Of a stretch of 64,000 nt of DNA, positions 1 to 9,042 are shown in pieces. How positions within the stretch are numbered: position 1 is the first letter of the stretch; the number at the start of each line of letters is the position of its first letter. The DNA lies in the NCBI RefSeq assembly GCF_000520015.2, contig NZ_CP007044.2, positions 186,001 to 250,000 of the forward strand, read 5' to 3'. Both the position numbers and the translations under genes were made by a program. The notes under the pieces are model-generated. The model did no database searches. It saw nothing but the letters and a program-made list of their open reading frames with translations, and had not been told where the DNA came from. Source of the DNA: Chania multitudinisentens RB-25 (GTDB taxonomy: Bacteria; Pseudomonadota; Gammaproteobacteria; Enterobacterales; Enterobacteriaceae).

Positions 1-2
1 GT

Positions 3-329
3 TTAGGGGAATCCGCGTTTTTAGGCATCGCTATGCGCGACGTTCAGCATAAATTCCGTATCGAACTGGGCCCGATGTCGCAGCAGAATTATGACCGTTT
101 TCTGCCCGGCGCTGAGTTCTGCATACAGTTACGTGATTGGGTGCGCCAATATGTGGGCATTGAGTTTAGCTGGGAAGTCCGGCTGATTTTGGCACAAGAT
201 CAGTTGAGCGGCACACAACTCGGTGGCAACCAGCGCCTGGGGCTCAGTAGCTGGATGGAAAACCCCCAACGCCAGCACGATGCCAATGATCTGACGTTCA
301 GCCCAGAGCCACTGGAAACACCCTGTTAA
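3..329 (+). CDS. tssG: T6SS baseplate subunit TssG, C-terminal part (5' truncated)
   Basis: An open frame runs from the window edge to the stop at 327-329, giving the last 108 residues of a longer protein. The segment reading LGESAFLGIAMRDVQHKFRI and the following acidic, glutamine-rich tail match the C-terminal part of TssG (older name ImpH/VasB), a wedge protein of the type VI secretion baseplate that binds TssF and TssK in the cytoplasm. An internal ATG at 33 is not the start, because the frame stays open and conserved upstream of it. The ClpV gene begins 55 bp downstream on the same strand, so both are probably one operon. The family is recognised from the pattern FLG...V...Q.KFR..LGP and from context. 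Confidence 0.8.
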   Translation, partial: LGESAFLGIAMRDVQHKFRIELGPMSQQNYDRFLPGAEFCIQLRDWVRQYVGIEFSWEVRLILAQDQLSGTQLGGNQRLGLSSWMENPQRQHDANDLTFSPEPLETPC

Positions 330-383
330 TTATTTTTGTTGGAACCACGCTGCGTTCCGCCATTCTTGAATTCGAGGAAAATC

Positions 384-3035
384 ATGTCTGAAATCAGTCG
401 TTCGGTGCTATTTGGCAAAATGGACAGCCTGCTATTCACTTCACTTGAAAGTGCAACGGCTTTTTGCAAACTGCGCAGTAACCCTTATGTTGAACTGGTC
501 CACTGGCTGCATCAGTTAATGCAATCCCCCAATGGAGATTTGCAGCAGATTATCCAACATTTCTCCCTCAATGAAACACGATTAACCCAGAACATCATTG
601 AGGCGCTGGATCGGTTGCCACGCGGGGCCAGTTCGGTTTCAGACCTCTCTGAACACATCGACAGCGCCGTTGAACGCGCTTGGGTTTATGGCTCACTGAA
701 ATTCGGCGCCAGCCAAATTCGCACCGGGCACCTGCTCATTGGCATTCTGAAAACCTACAATCTACGCCATTTACTCAAAAATATTTCTCCGCAGTTCGAT
801 ATGATCAACGTTGAACTGTTGGCTGACCAATTTATGACGATTGTCGCCAACTCCAGCGAAAATCCCCTGGAGCACACCGGCTCAGAATCGACTGCCTCGC
901 CAACCCCCGCTTCTGGCGGCAGCGTACTGGCGCAGTACGCACAAAATATGACGGTTCGCGCCCGCAACGGTGAAATCGATCCGGTCTGCGGGCGTGACGA
1001 AGAGATCCGCCAGATTGTCGATATTCTGATGCGCCGTCGGCAAAACAACCCCCTGCTCACCGGTGAGGCCGGCGTCGGTAAAACCGCCGTTGTTGAGGGC
1101 TTGGCGCTGCGTATTGCAACGGGCGAGGTTCCCCCACAGCTGCGCGATGTGCAACTGTACCTACTGGACATTGGCATACTGCAAGCCGGAGCTGGCGTAA
1201 AAGGTGAATTTGAAAAGCGCTTGCAGGCGCTGATCACCGAAGTGCAATCCAGCCCAACGCCGATCATTTTATTTATCGATGAAATCCATACGTTAATCGG
1301 TGCCGGTGGAGCCCAGGGAACCGGTGATGCCGCCAATCTGTTAAAACCCGCCTTGGCACGGGGCCAATTACGTACCATTGGCGCCACCACCTGGTCAGAG
1401 TATAAAAAATACATTGAGAAAGATCCGGCGCTGACCCGCCGATTCCAGGTGGTGCAGGTCCATGAACCCAAGGAAGAAAAAGCCTTGCTGATGCTACGCA
1501 GCATCGTCAGCCCGCTGGAGCAACACCACCGCGTTCTGCTGCTGGACGAAGCCGTTGACGCCGCAGTACACCTTTCGCACCGTTACATTCCAGCTCGTCA
1601 GTTGCCGGACAAAGCCGTGGCGTTACTGGATACCGCCTGCGCCCGGGTGGCCGTTAGCCAACACGCAGAACCTGCGCAGGTGGAAGATTGCCGCCACCGG
1701 ATCGAAGCATTGCAAATTGAACTGGGCATTGCGTTACGTGAAACCCAGGTGGGTATCGGCAATCCACAGCGTTCCGCAGCAATTGAAGCTCAACTGGAAG
1801 AACTGCGTGAACAACTGGCGCAGCTGACCGAGCGTTGGCAGCAGGAGTTGGGGCTGATTCAACAAACCATCGCACTGCGGGCTCAATTGCATCAGCAAAG
1901 CCACGAGCCTCAACAGGGCCAGCTTGAAGAAGCCCCCTTCTCGGCAGAGGAACTGCGGGCTCAATTGGCTGAATTACAACAACAGCTTGATGAATTGCAG
2001 GGAGAAATGCCGCTGATCTTTGCTGCCGTTGATGCCAATATTGTTGCCGCCGTGGTTTCTGACTGGACGGGTATTCCGCTGGGCCGGATGGTAAAAAATG
2101 AGATTGACGCAGTATTGCAACTCTCTGACACCTTGAATCAGCGCGTCATTGGTCAGCGCCACGCGCTGGATCTGATTGCCCATCGGGTGCGTACCTCACG
2201 CGCCCGCCTGGACGACCCTAACAAACCCGTTGGCGTATTTCTGCTGGCGGGCCCATCAGGCGTGGGTAAAACAGAAACGGCCCTGGCATTGGCCGAAACG
2301 CTCTACGGTGGTGAACAGAATGTGGTGACCATCAATATGAGCGAATTTCAGGAATCACATACCGTCTCGACTCTGAAAGGTGCCCCGCCGGGCTATGTTG
2401 GCTATGGCGAAGGGGGAGTCCTGACCGAAGCGGTACGTCGGCGGCCTTACAGCGTCGTGCTGTTGGATGAGATCGAAAAGGCTCACCCCGATGTGCATGA
2501 GATCTTCTTCCAGGTATTTGATAAAGGCTGGATGGAGGACGGTGAAGGGCGGTATATCGATTTCCGCAATACCATTATCATTCTTACCTCGAACATCGGC
2601 AGTGAATTAATCACCAGCCTGTGTGCCGATCCAGAGCTGCTACCAGAGCCGGAAGCGCTTGGCACAGCATTGCGCCCCGCGCTGCTGTCTGTTTTCCCGG
2701 CCGCTCTGCTTGGGCGTTTGCTGGTTGTTCCTTACTACCCGCTAACTGATGCAACACTAGGCAATATCGTGCATTTACAACTGGGCCGTATTCAGCGCCG
2801 CCTGGCGGAAAACCACGCTATCACCTGTACCTTTGATGATAGTGTGGTGAAACAGATTGTCAGCCGCTGTACCGAGGTTGAGTCCGGTGGGCGTATGGTG
2901 GATGCCATTCTCACCAATACGTTGCTACCACAAATCAGCTACACCCTGCTGGTCGCCAATGCTAACGCGCAGAGTTATCGTCAGTTGCACATTTCAATGC
3001 AACACAATGAGTTTAACTGCCAATTTCAGGCATAA
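384..3035 (+). CDS. tssH: T6SS sheath-disassembly ATPase TssH (ClpV)
   Basis: An 883-residue Clp/Hsp100 AAA+ protein of the ClpV group. The ATPase strips contracted TssB-TssC sheath so that the type VI apparatus can be reused. An N-terminal ClpN-like domain (about residues 1-160) is followed by AAA module 1 with Walker A GEAGVGKT near residue 227 and Walker B LFIDEIHTL, a coiled-coil middle segment rich in Gln/Glu/Leu (about 430-530), then AAA module 2 with GPSGVGKT near residue 622. The start MSEISRSVLFGK is preferred over an in-frame TTG at 336 because it is preceded by GAGGAA and matches known ClpV N-termini. It lies between tssG and a kinase gene, as in many T6SS clusters. Confidence 0.95.
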   Translation: MSEISRSVLFGKMDSLLFTSLESATAFCKLRSNPYVELVHWLHQLMQSPNGDLQQIIQHFSLNETRLTQNIIEALDRLPRGASSVSDLSEHIDSAVERAWVYGSLKFGASQIRTGHLLIGILKTYNLRHLLKNISPQFDMINVELLADQFMTIVANSSENPLEHTGSESTASPTPASGGSVLAQYAQNMTVRARNGEIDPVCGRDEEIRQIVDILMRRRQNNPLLTGEAGVGKTAVVEGLALRIATGEVPPQLRDVQLYLLDIGILQAGAGVKGEFEKRLQALITEVQSSPTPIILFIDEIHTLIGAGGAQGTGDAANLLKPALARGQLRTIGATTWSEYKKYIEKDPALTRRFQVVQVHEPKEEKALLMLRSIVSPLEQHHRVLLLDEAVDAAVHLSHRYIPARQLPDKAVALLDTACARVAVSQHAEPAQVEDCRHRIEALQIELGIALRETQVGIGNPQRSAAIEAQLEELREQLAQLTERWQQELGLIQQTIALRAQLHQQSHEPQQGQLEEAPFSAEELRAQLAELQQQLDELQGEMPLIFAAVDANIVAAVVSDWTGIPLGRMVKNEIDAVLQLSDTLNQRVIGQRHALDLIAHRVRTSRARLDDPNKPVGVFLLAGPSGVGKTETALALAETLYGGEQNVVTINMSEFQESHTVSTLKGAPPGYVGYGEGGVLTEAVRRRPYSVVLLDEIEKAHPDVHEIFFQVFDKGWMEDGEGRYIDFRNTIIILTSNIGSELITSLCADPELLPEPEALGTALRPALLSVFPAALLGRLLVVPYYPLTDATLGNIVHLQLGRIQRRLAENHAITCTFDDSVVKQIVSRCTEVESGGRMVDAILTNTLLPQISYTLLVANANAQSYRQLHISMQHNEFNCQFQA

Positions 3036-3080
3036 CGTCGGCCATTCGCCTTGGTTATTTGATTACAGAGAATCGTCATT

Positions 3081-4499
3081 ATGTCAGGAAACCGCATCAT
3101 AACACCCCATTCAAACAGCTTACCGATTGGCTATCGCTTCAATGAATTTGAGATCAAAGAAGTGATTGGCGAAGGGGGTTTTGGCATTGTGTATCGCGCC
3201 TATGATCACCAGTTAGAGCGCATTATTGCCATCAAAGAGTACATTCCATCCACATTGGTTATACGCAATGAAGATCTGACACTCAGCCTGCGTGGTGAAC
3301 GCTTTAGCCGCACCTTTCAAGCCGGGCTGAACAGTTTTATTCAAGAAGCACGCCTGCTCGCCCGCTTTTCTCATCCGGCACTGCTCCATGTCTTACGCTT
3401 TTGGGAAGAAAATGGCACCGCCTACATGGGAATGCAGTTTTACACCGGCACTACGTTGAAAAAATTCCGGGCTCAGCACCCCGAGAAAATCAACGAAGCC
3501 TGGATACGCAATTTGCTGCCCCCGCTGCTTAGTGCGATCAATACGATCCATCAGGAAGGCTACCTGCACCGAGATATCTCGTTGGATAATATCCAGGTTC
3601 AGGAAAACCAATTACCGGTCTTGCTGGATTTCGGTTCCGCGCGCAAAGAGATCGGTAATCTGTCTGATGAAACAGAGATCATGCTCAAACCGGGTTTTGC
3701 CCCCATTGAGCAATACACTGAAAACAGCGATGGCGAACAGGGGCCGTGGACCGATATCTATGCACTGGGTGCCATGCTGCACACGTTGATTGTGGGAACA
3801 CCACCTCCCGTCAGCGTTGTGCGCTGCATTGAAGATCGCTACCAGCCATTGACTGAACGCCGCCCGAAAGGATACTCGTTAGACCTGTTGGACGCGATTG
3901 ATCGTGCATTAGCGTTAAAGCCCGAGGATCGGCCGCAAACGATCAATGAAATGGCGGAACTCTTACACTTATCCATCGCCAGCGAGAATGAGATCATCGG
4001 CGCCCCGCCTGCGGCTACAGCCAGTTTACTGCCCACCGTCATGCCGCAGGCCACCAACGAAACACCCAACGTCAAGCGGCTCCGCCCACTGCTGATAGGT
4101 GCAGGCGTTGCGGCGGTGTTTATTGCAGGGCTGATCATCTGGGTGAGCGGCGAGCCCTCTTCCGCTCCGACCACTGCGGAGAATAATACGGCAACGGCAC
4201 CCACTGCTGTGCCACAACCCGCAGTGGTTTCTGCGCCAGCAGTTTCTGCCATACCAGAGCCTGTTCCCCCTGTTTCCACCCCAGCGCCAGCCTCCGTTGC
4301 CGTGGTGTATTTCAAACTGCAACTGGGTGAACAGCTTAATATTAACGGTAAAAAGCAGGATGTAACGCCGAATAAAAACGGCTTTGTTTCCCTGAATTTG
4401 GCCCCAGGGCAATATCAAGCCGAAATTCACACGGAAAAATTTCGCTACCAGAAAAACTTCACTATTGAAAACGCAGGAACCTGGTTAATTAATCTCTAA
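3081..4499 (+). CDS. ppkA: T6SS-associated membrane Ser/Thr protein kinase, PpkA type
   Basis: A 472-residue Hanks-type kinase. The glycine loop GEGGFG (residues 30-35), catalytic-loop HRD near residue 162 and DFG near 183 are intact, and Lys52 in AIKEYIP is the ATP-binding lysine. A single membrane segment at about 337-356 separates the cytoplasmic kinase from an Ala/Pro/Thr-rich periplasmic linker and a small C-terminal beta-rich domain (about 405-472), which may be PEGA-like. In T6SS loci such kinases (PpkA, sometimes called TagE) control apparatus assembly by phosphorylating Fha. No fha or phosphatase gene is visible here, so that link is inference. The gene starts 46 bp after tssH and ends the visible T6SS operon. 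Confidence 0.85.
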   Translation: MSGNRIITPHSNSLPIGYRFNEFEIKEVIGEGGFGIVYRAYDHQLERIIAIKEYIPSTLVIRNEDLTLSLRGERFSRTFQAGLNSFIQEARLLARFSHPALLHVLRFWEENGTAYMGMQFYTGTTLKKFRAQHPEKINEAWIRNLLPPLLSAINTIHQEGYLHRDISLDNIQVQENQLPVLLDFGSARKEIGNLSDETEIMLKPGFAPIEQYTENSDGEQGPWTDIYALGAMLHTLIVGTPPPVSVVRCIEDRYQPLTERRPKGYSLDLLDAIDRALALKPEDRPQTINEMAELLHLSIASENEIIGAPPAATASLLPTVMPQATNETPNVKRLRPLLIGAGVAAVFIAGLIIWVSGEPSSAPTTAENNTATAPTAVPQPAVVSAPAVSAIPEPVPPVSTPAPASVAVVYFKLQLGEQLNINGKKQDVTPNKNGFVSLNLAPGQYQAEIHTEKFRYQKNFTIENAGTWLINL

Positions 4500-4563
4500 A
4501 ATAGGGTACAGAAAGATGGATATTTTCTACCTACAATGGAGAGCTTCCGTATATTGATAAAAG

Positions 4564-4585
4564 ACCTGCCCGATAGCGGGCAGGT
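4564..4585 (+). terminator. Rho-independent terminator after the T6SS operon
   Basis: A perfect 9-bp stem ACCTGCCCG/CGGGCAGGT with a 4-base ATAG loop, followed by TTTATT. It lies 65 bp after the kinase stop codon. The rest of 4586-4847 holds no gene I can support. Confidence 0.75.
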
Positions 4586-4847
4586 TTATTCAGCTTCCTC
4601 TATAAAAGCGGGCCCACAGATACTCACTCACCGGGTTCCCCTGCGAGTGGCCCGATACTCATTACCGCTATCTGATTTTTCCTACCTTTTTTTACCACAA
4701 TCGGTAATCCCTTTTTTAATAAATGAATCTGGCTAAAGGAGATCAGAGCCTTGGCCGATTGCACTTTCTTTTCGCCTGCAATGATAACAGCATGAAAGAT
4801 GAGTATTTCTAAGCAACTTATGCGACAGTGAATACCTAGAGTTTCAA

Positions 4848-5570
4848 CTACTGAGCATCATGGAAAATGATGCCTAAGGCATGACGTTGTCCACTACGAA
4901 CTTTACTAATACCGTGACGTATATTGACACGATAAATACCCTTTGTTCCTTGTACAGGACGGTGATGTACTGCAAATATGGCTGCATCTCCTTTTTTTAG
5001 ACTCACCACTTCTGTTCGCGTTTGCATGCGTGGTCTTTGCTCAGTGAGTACAAATTCCCCTCCAGAAAAATCGCTACCGGGTTCAGATAACAGAAATACC
5101 ACCTGAAGTGGAAAAACCAGTTCACCATACAAATCCTGATGTAGACAATTATAATCACCCTCTAAATACTGCAATAATAATGGGGTTGGTCGTGTTTGAT
5201 TGGCAATATGGCAAATATCAAGATAAGCCTGATGCGTTGCGGGGTAACGAACACCGATACTTAACTGCTCATTCCAATGATTGGCTATAGTGGCTAATTT
5301 TGGATAAAGACCAGTTCGCAGCTCCGCAATTATAGCAGGCAGCGGGTAATTGAAATACTTATATTCACCTTTACCAAAATTATATCGCGCCATATGAATA
5401 TGTGTGCGAAATGGTTCACTCTGCGGATATAATGCAGCTAAATAATTACATTCATCATGAAATAATATTTGATTTAGACGAACACAACCAAACTCGCTTA
5501 ACTGATGAATAACGCTATCCCAATTAATGTTTTCTAATCGCTGGGTTATACTTATATTTTTTTTATTCAT
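4848..5570 (-). CDS. 2-oxoglutarate/Fe(II)-dependent oxygenase paired with ada
   Basis: A 240-residue protein of the 2OG-Fe(II) oxygenase superfamily, of the group often found beside ada genes. The Fe-binding HxD motif is H144-Q-D146 in NCLHQDLYGE. A distal His is offered by H202/H203, and the conserved tail RVNIRHGISKVRSGQR supplies the Arg expected to hold 2-oxoglutarate. The ATG overlaps the stop of the upstream Ada-like gene (ATGA, 5567-5570), so the two are translationally coupled. That suggests a role in alkylation-damage repair, by analogy with AlkB, although this subgroup is not AlkB itself and its substrate is unknown to me. It could also act on protein or a small molecule. Confidence 0.75.
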   Translation of the reverse strand: MNKKNISITQRLENINWDSVIHQLSEFGCVRLNQILFHDECNYLAALYPQSEPFRTHIHMARYNFGKGEYKYFNYPLPAIIAELRTGLYPKLATIANHWNEQLSIGVRYPATHQAYLDICHIANQTRPTPLLLQYLEGDYNCLHQDLYGELVFPLQVVFLLSEPGSDFSGGEFVLTEQRPRMQTRTEVVSLKKGDAAIFAVHHRPVQGTKGIYRVNIRHGISKVRSGQRHALGIIFHDAQ

Positions 5571-6631
5571 GACGCGTTTGCCTCCATGTTTAACAAAATA
5601 CGCTTACGTTCCACCCCCCAACGATATCCTGATAGAGTCCCATCATTTCTCACAACACGGTGACATGGAATAGCCACTGCCAACATATTCACCGCACAAG
5701 CATTGGCGACTGCACGTACAGCTTTTGGTGAGCCGATTCGTTGCGCAATATCAGAATAACTGGCCGTAGTCCCTACTGGGATTTCACGAAGTGCCTGCCA
5801 AACACGCAACTGAAAAGCAGTACCACGGACATCTAATGGCAAGTTTAGGTTGGAGCCTGGGGTATCAATAAAGCCCACAACCTGTGCCATGAGTTGTTCA
5901 AATTGCGGATCACCACCAATCAATTCTGCCTGTGGGAATTTATCCTGTAAGTCCTGTAATAACTTATTGGCGTTGTCACCTAACAAAATGGCACAAATCC
6001 CTTTTTCACTTTGTGCTACCAGAATGTCTCCCAACGAGCAGATACCTAACGCAAAGTAAATTTGAGTCCCTTTCCCCCCAGCCCGCCACGCTTTGGGAGT
6101 CATCCCCAATATGGCATAAGACGTTTCATAAAAACGGCTATTAGAATTAAAGCCAGCATTAAAAATAGCGTCGGTTACGCTGTCCGTTTGACTCAAACTA
6201 TCGCGTAACCGTTGGCTACGGTGAGCATTAACATAAACTTTAGGCGTGAGTCCAACGAATATTTTGAATAACCGATGAAAATGAAATGCACTCATCCCAA
6301 CATGTTCTGCAATATCGGCAAGTTTCACATCACCTTCGCTTTCTTCAATATAACGGCAGGCTTTCGCAATTTTGGCAGCGTGATTCTCTTCTAACGCCGG
6401 TTGCCCCTTTCGGAGACGCTTACTGGGACGATACCCTTGTCGTTCCGCATCTTCTGCAGTGTCAAAAAACGTCACATTCTCCCGCTTGGGTAGCCGGGCA
6501 GCACTTGATGGCAGACAATAGACTCCCGTTGTACTTACGGCATAAACAAAGTGACCATCTGCTGCTTTATTACGTTCAATGATAGCTTGCCAACGTGCAT
6601 TGGCCGTCACCCATAGATTTTTCTTATCCAT
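5567..6631 (-). CDS. ada: Ada-like regulator/O6-alkylguanine-DNA methyltransferase with degenerate zinc site
   Basis: A 354-residue protein with the full Ada layout: N-terminal Ada zinc domain (about 5-80), AraC-type helix-turn-helix (about 85-185) and C-terminal O6-methylguanine methyltransferase domain (about 190-350) with the active-site PCHRV motif at Cys323. The transferase site is intact. The N-terminal domain is odd. E. coli Ada binds zinc with C38, C42, C69 and C72; here only the first, Cys39, is present, and the others read Ser43, Ser70 and Leu73. Methyl-phosphotriester sensing as in E. coli therefore seems impaired. A strong CAGGAGG ribosome site precedes the ATG. The gene lies just downstream of the putative nitrosourea cluster, 245 bp from its last gene, and is coupled to the 2OG oxygenase. 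Confidence 0.85.
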   Translation of the reverse strand: MDKKNLWVTANARWQAIIERNKAADGHFVYAVSTTGVYCLPSSAARLPKRENVTFFDTAEDAERQGYRPSKRLRKGQPALEENHAAKIAKACRYIEESEGDVKLADIAEHVGMSAFHFHRLFKIFVGLTPKVYVNAHRSQRLRDSLSQTDSVTDAIFNAGFNSNSRFYETSYAILGMTPKAWRAGGKGTQIYFALGICSLGDILVAQSEKGICAILLGDNANKLLQDLQDKFPQAELIGGDPQFEQLMAQVVGFIDTPGSNLNLPLDVRGTAFQLRVWQALREIPVGTTASYSDIAQRIGSPKAVRAVANACAVNMLAVAIPCHRVVRNDGTLSGYRWGVERKRILLNMEANAS

Positions 6632-6876
6632 TTTACCTGCCTCCTGATAATAAGGAATGACTTTATTATGCCCTAAACAGGATAGCAGAGACTCTCCAAC
6701 TCTTGCTTTTTAATCCAAGTTACATTTCGTCGGCATAACCGAATTTTAACGCTTAGTTTTAGTTGGGTATATTTAGGCAAAAACGCTGGTTATTCTTTAT
6801 GGTGAATTCTGACTTTCTTTACAACAATATTTTCATTCAATATATTTTCCTTTGGATTATGGTTAGTTACCAAACT

Positions 6877-7773
6877 TCAAGATTTACAATGAGCTCTGAT
6901 GATATTCAACACCTTATCGTTCTCTTCAATAAAGGAAAATGAACCACTTCTCTCCAGAAATTGAAGATGAATATTTTTTCTTTCGAAGTCTTGTTGTAAC
7001 TTTGGATAAAGAGCTCTATCAAAGCGACCTGCCAACACTATCATCGGTATCGCAATTTTATCTAGCAAGGGCCGGAAATCTGGAATATGCAAGAGTTGGC
7101 CACCAATACTAAAATCCACATCCTCACCACAAAAAATAGGATAGAGCTCAGTATTTCGTGCTCCAGGCTCAGTCATTAACTGATCAGCATTTTGGGGATT
7201 ATAAAACCGTACAATTGATGCTCCTTTCGCAAAAAGAGCCTGCATCTCAGATGATGTAGAAACGTAACCATCACAGCGAAGATGTAATATTTCAGCCCAG
7301 ACATCTGGCAGTTGAGTCTCAATCACCTTATTAATGTTTTCGTGGTTTTTTTGCCACATTTCAGGACTATGTAAGCTATTACATAACAGTACTGATTTAA
7401 CCAAGTGAGAATGATTGATAGCAAGCTGTAAGCTAATTAGCCCACCATATGAGAAACCAAATAGATGGGCCCCTTGAGGAGCTAATTTTTCAAGCAGGCA
7501 AACAACGTCAAGAACATCATTTTCAAAAGTAATCTCTTCAAGGCAGTCCGGCTTATCGGAACAACCTCTACCAAAGAGATCGACATAGATGACACGAAAC
7601 TCGCTGTGCAAAACATCAAAGTGTGGATGAAATATTACATGAGAACCAGCAGGGCCAAGTCCTGACAACAAAAGCAAGGGCTCTCCATCTCCAACTTCTT
7701 CAACCCAGATTTTTTTACCCCTAATATTATAAAATGAGCCAGGTGCATGTTGAAAACATTTAGTGGTAGTCAT
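6877..7773 (-). CDS. Alpha/beta-hydrolase, proline-iminopeptidase-like, lacking the usual catalytic His
   Basis: A 298-residue alpha/beta-hydrolase-fold protein. The oxyanion-hole region SGLGPAGSH (37-45), the nucleophile elbow GFSYGG with Ser108, and Asp252 in AGRFDRA are in place. In the related peptidases and esterases the C-terminal histidine sits in an SGHF-type motif; here the same place reads ERSGSFSFIEE, with Ser278 instead of His. The protein may therefore be inactive, use another base, or act non-hydrolytically. It is the last gene of the accessory cluster, and its ATG directly follows the TAA of the ATP-grasp gene. Possible jobs are trimming a peptide product or transferring an acyl group. 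The fold is certain, the substrate is not. Confidence 0.8.
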   Translation of the reverse strand: MTTTKCFQHAPGSFYNIRGKKIWVEEVGDGEPLLLLSGLGPAGSHVIFHPHFDVLHSEFRVIYVDLFGRGCSDKPDCLEEITFENDVLDVVCLLEKLAPQGAHLFGFSYGGLISLQLAINHSHLVKSVLLCNSLHSPEMWQKNHENINKVIETQLPDVWAEILHLRCDGYVSTSSEMQALFAKGASIVRFYNPQNADQLMTEPGARNTELYPIFCGEDVDFSIGGQLLHIPDFRPLLDKIAIPMIVLAGRFDRALYPKLQQDFERKNIHLQFLERSGSFSFIEENDKVLNIIRAHCKS

Positions 7774-9042
7774 TTAATTATCCTCAATTGGTAAAAAAAC
7801 TACTGCTTCAACTTCTCTAACAATATATATGTCATGTTCTATTTGAGCCTGATCATTACTCGCAAGCACAATAAACCCCAGTGCTAAGGTAGCAAATAAA
7901 TCCCGTGTGGCTGGAACAGTCTGTTTTTCACGAATGTGTATGTTTCCGTCTAAAAAACTAGGAAGATCTTTAAGAGCATGTAACCGTTCAATATTCGTAA
8001 CAACAGATTCTTGCATTGCATGAAAAAAAACAACTGTCATATATTTCAGCAACTGATATTTTGGTGGAGGAATGATATTTTGCGCAAAATACCGAACAGA
8101 ACGATGAACTTGACTATCTCCCGTAGCGATAAAACAAAGGCGTGGATGGCCTCCACCATGTGGCCTAGCTCCAATCTCAATAAGCCTAGGGCCATTTTTT
8201 GTTAGCATGATTTCGACATGTGAGTTACCAAAGCAAATACCAAGAGCATTTAATACCTCTTTAGCATATGAAGCCAAAACATCAACAACAGGATCATCAG
8301 GTGAAAGCCACTCCATCCTATCGTAAATTGCCATTCCATTAGAATTATCTAGCTTAATATACTTGCAAATATTACAAACTGTATGAATCCCTTTATAACT
8401 AAACGTATCAACTACATACTCTGTCCCACTCAAATACTCTTGCACAAGAACCCTATCATTTATAATACCTAATCGATTAGGATGGTTGAGTAAGTTATAA
8501 AAAGCCTCTTTAAGTCCTTCACCTTTAGTAATTTTTTTTACACCATCGGTGCTGGCACTTTTGGGGGGTTTGACAACCAAGTCATTACCAACAAGCTCAT
8601 TTTGATATAACCACGTTATTACTTTGGATAAATCGTTAGAGCAGATTTGCCTCATCATTGGCACACCCGCATCAATAACCGCTTGCCCCATCAACCCCTT
8701 ATCCCGCCGAGCTAATGCGAGCTCTTTATCATTGGAAAGTTCAGGTACCACAAGAGGAGCCAATTTCTCTGCAAGTTCCACTCCAGACTCACAACCGGTT
8801 AACATACAGATAGGATTATAATCCCGTAATTGTAGGATAAGTGAATCTTGTAGCTCAGTTGCTGCAACATAAATAGCTGCAAAATCGTCAGGTCTATAAG
8901 AAGCTGCGTAAACGTCAGGAGGCTCCGGCTCAGATAGAACAGCAATCACCTTGCAACCCATCTGTGCAAAGATTGCTGCAAACAGGCTCCCTGAGGAATA
9001 TGGATCAACAATGATGGCATAGCGTTCAATACTGGTATTCAT
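7774..9042 (-). CDS. ATP-grasp carboxylate-amine ligase (cluster ligase 1)
   Basis: A 422-residue ATP-grasp protein of the type that joins amino acids. A Rossmann-like N-terminal pre-ATP-grasp domain (YAIIVDPYSSG, 8-18) is followed by the ATP-grasp core: Lys in LVVKPPKSASTDG, the hinge segment VLVQEYLSGTEYVVD and the metal/phosphate segment HVEIM...LIEIGARPHGG. Relatives make dipeptides or amides through an acyl-phosphate. The start is the ATG at 9042, preceded by AAGGAGG and overlapping the stop of the upstream hydrolase gene (ATGA). A longer reading from 9093 would run through that overlap and is not preferred. In this cluster it could couple the arginine-derived product to another amine or acid (inference). 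Confidence 0.85.
   Translation of the reverse strand: MNTSIERYAIIVDPYSSGSLFAAIFAQMGCKVIAVLSEPEPPDVYAASYRPDDFAAIYVAATELQDSLILQLRDYNPICMLTGCESGVELAEKLAPLVVPELSNDKELALARRDKGLMGQAVIDAGVPMMRQICSNDLSKVITWLYQNELVGNDLVVKPPKSASTDGVKKITKGEGLKEAFYNLLNHPNRLGIINDRVLVQEYLSGTEYVVDTFSYKGIHTVCNICKYIKLDNSNGMAIYDRMEWLSPDDPVVDVLASYAKEVLNALGICFGNSHVEIMLTKNGPRLIEIGARPHGGGHPRLCFIATGDSQVHRSVRYFAQNIIPPPKYQLLKYMTVVFFHAMQESVVTNIERLHALKDLPSFLDGNIHIREKQTVPATRDLFATLALGFIVLASNDQAQIEHDIYIVREVEAVVFLPIEDN

Noticed and set aside
4536..4736. Small plus-strand frame after the T6SS kinase, possible immunity protein
   Set aside because: It contains the terminator hairpin and has no domain or ribosome-site support.
6632..6876. Possible Ada box upstream of the Ada-like gene
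   Set aside because: No convincing match to the E. coli AATTAAAGCGCAA element was seen.
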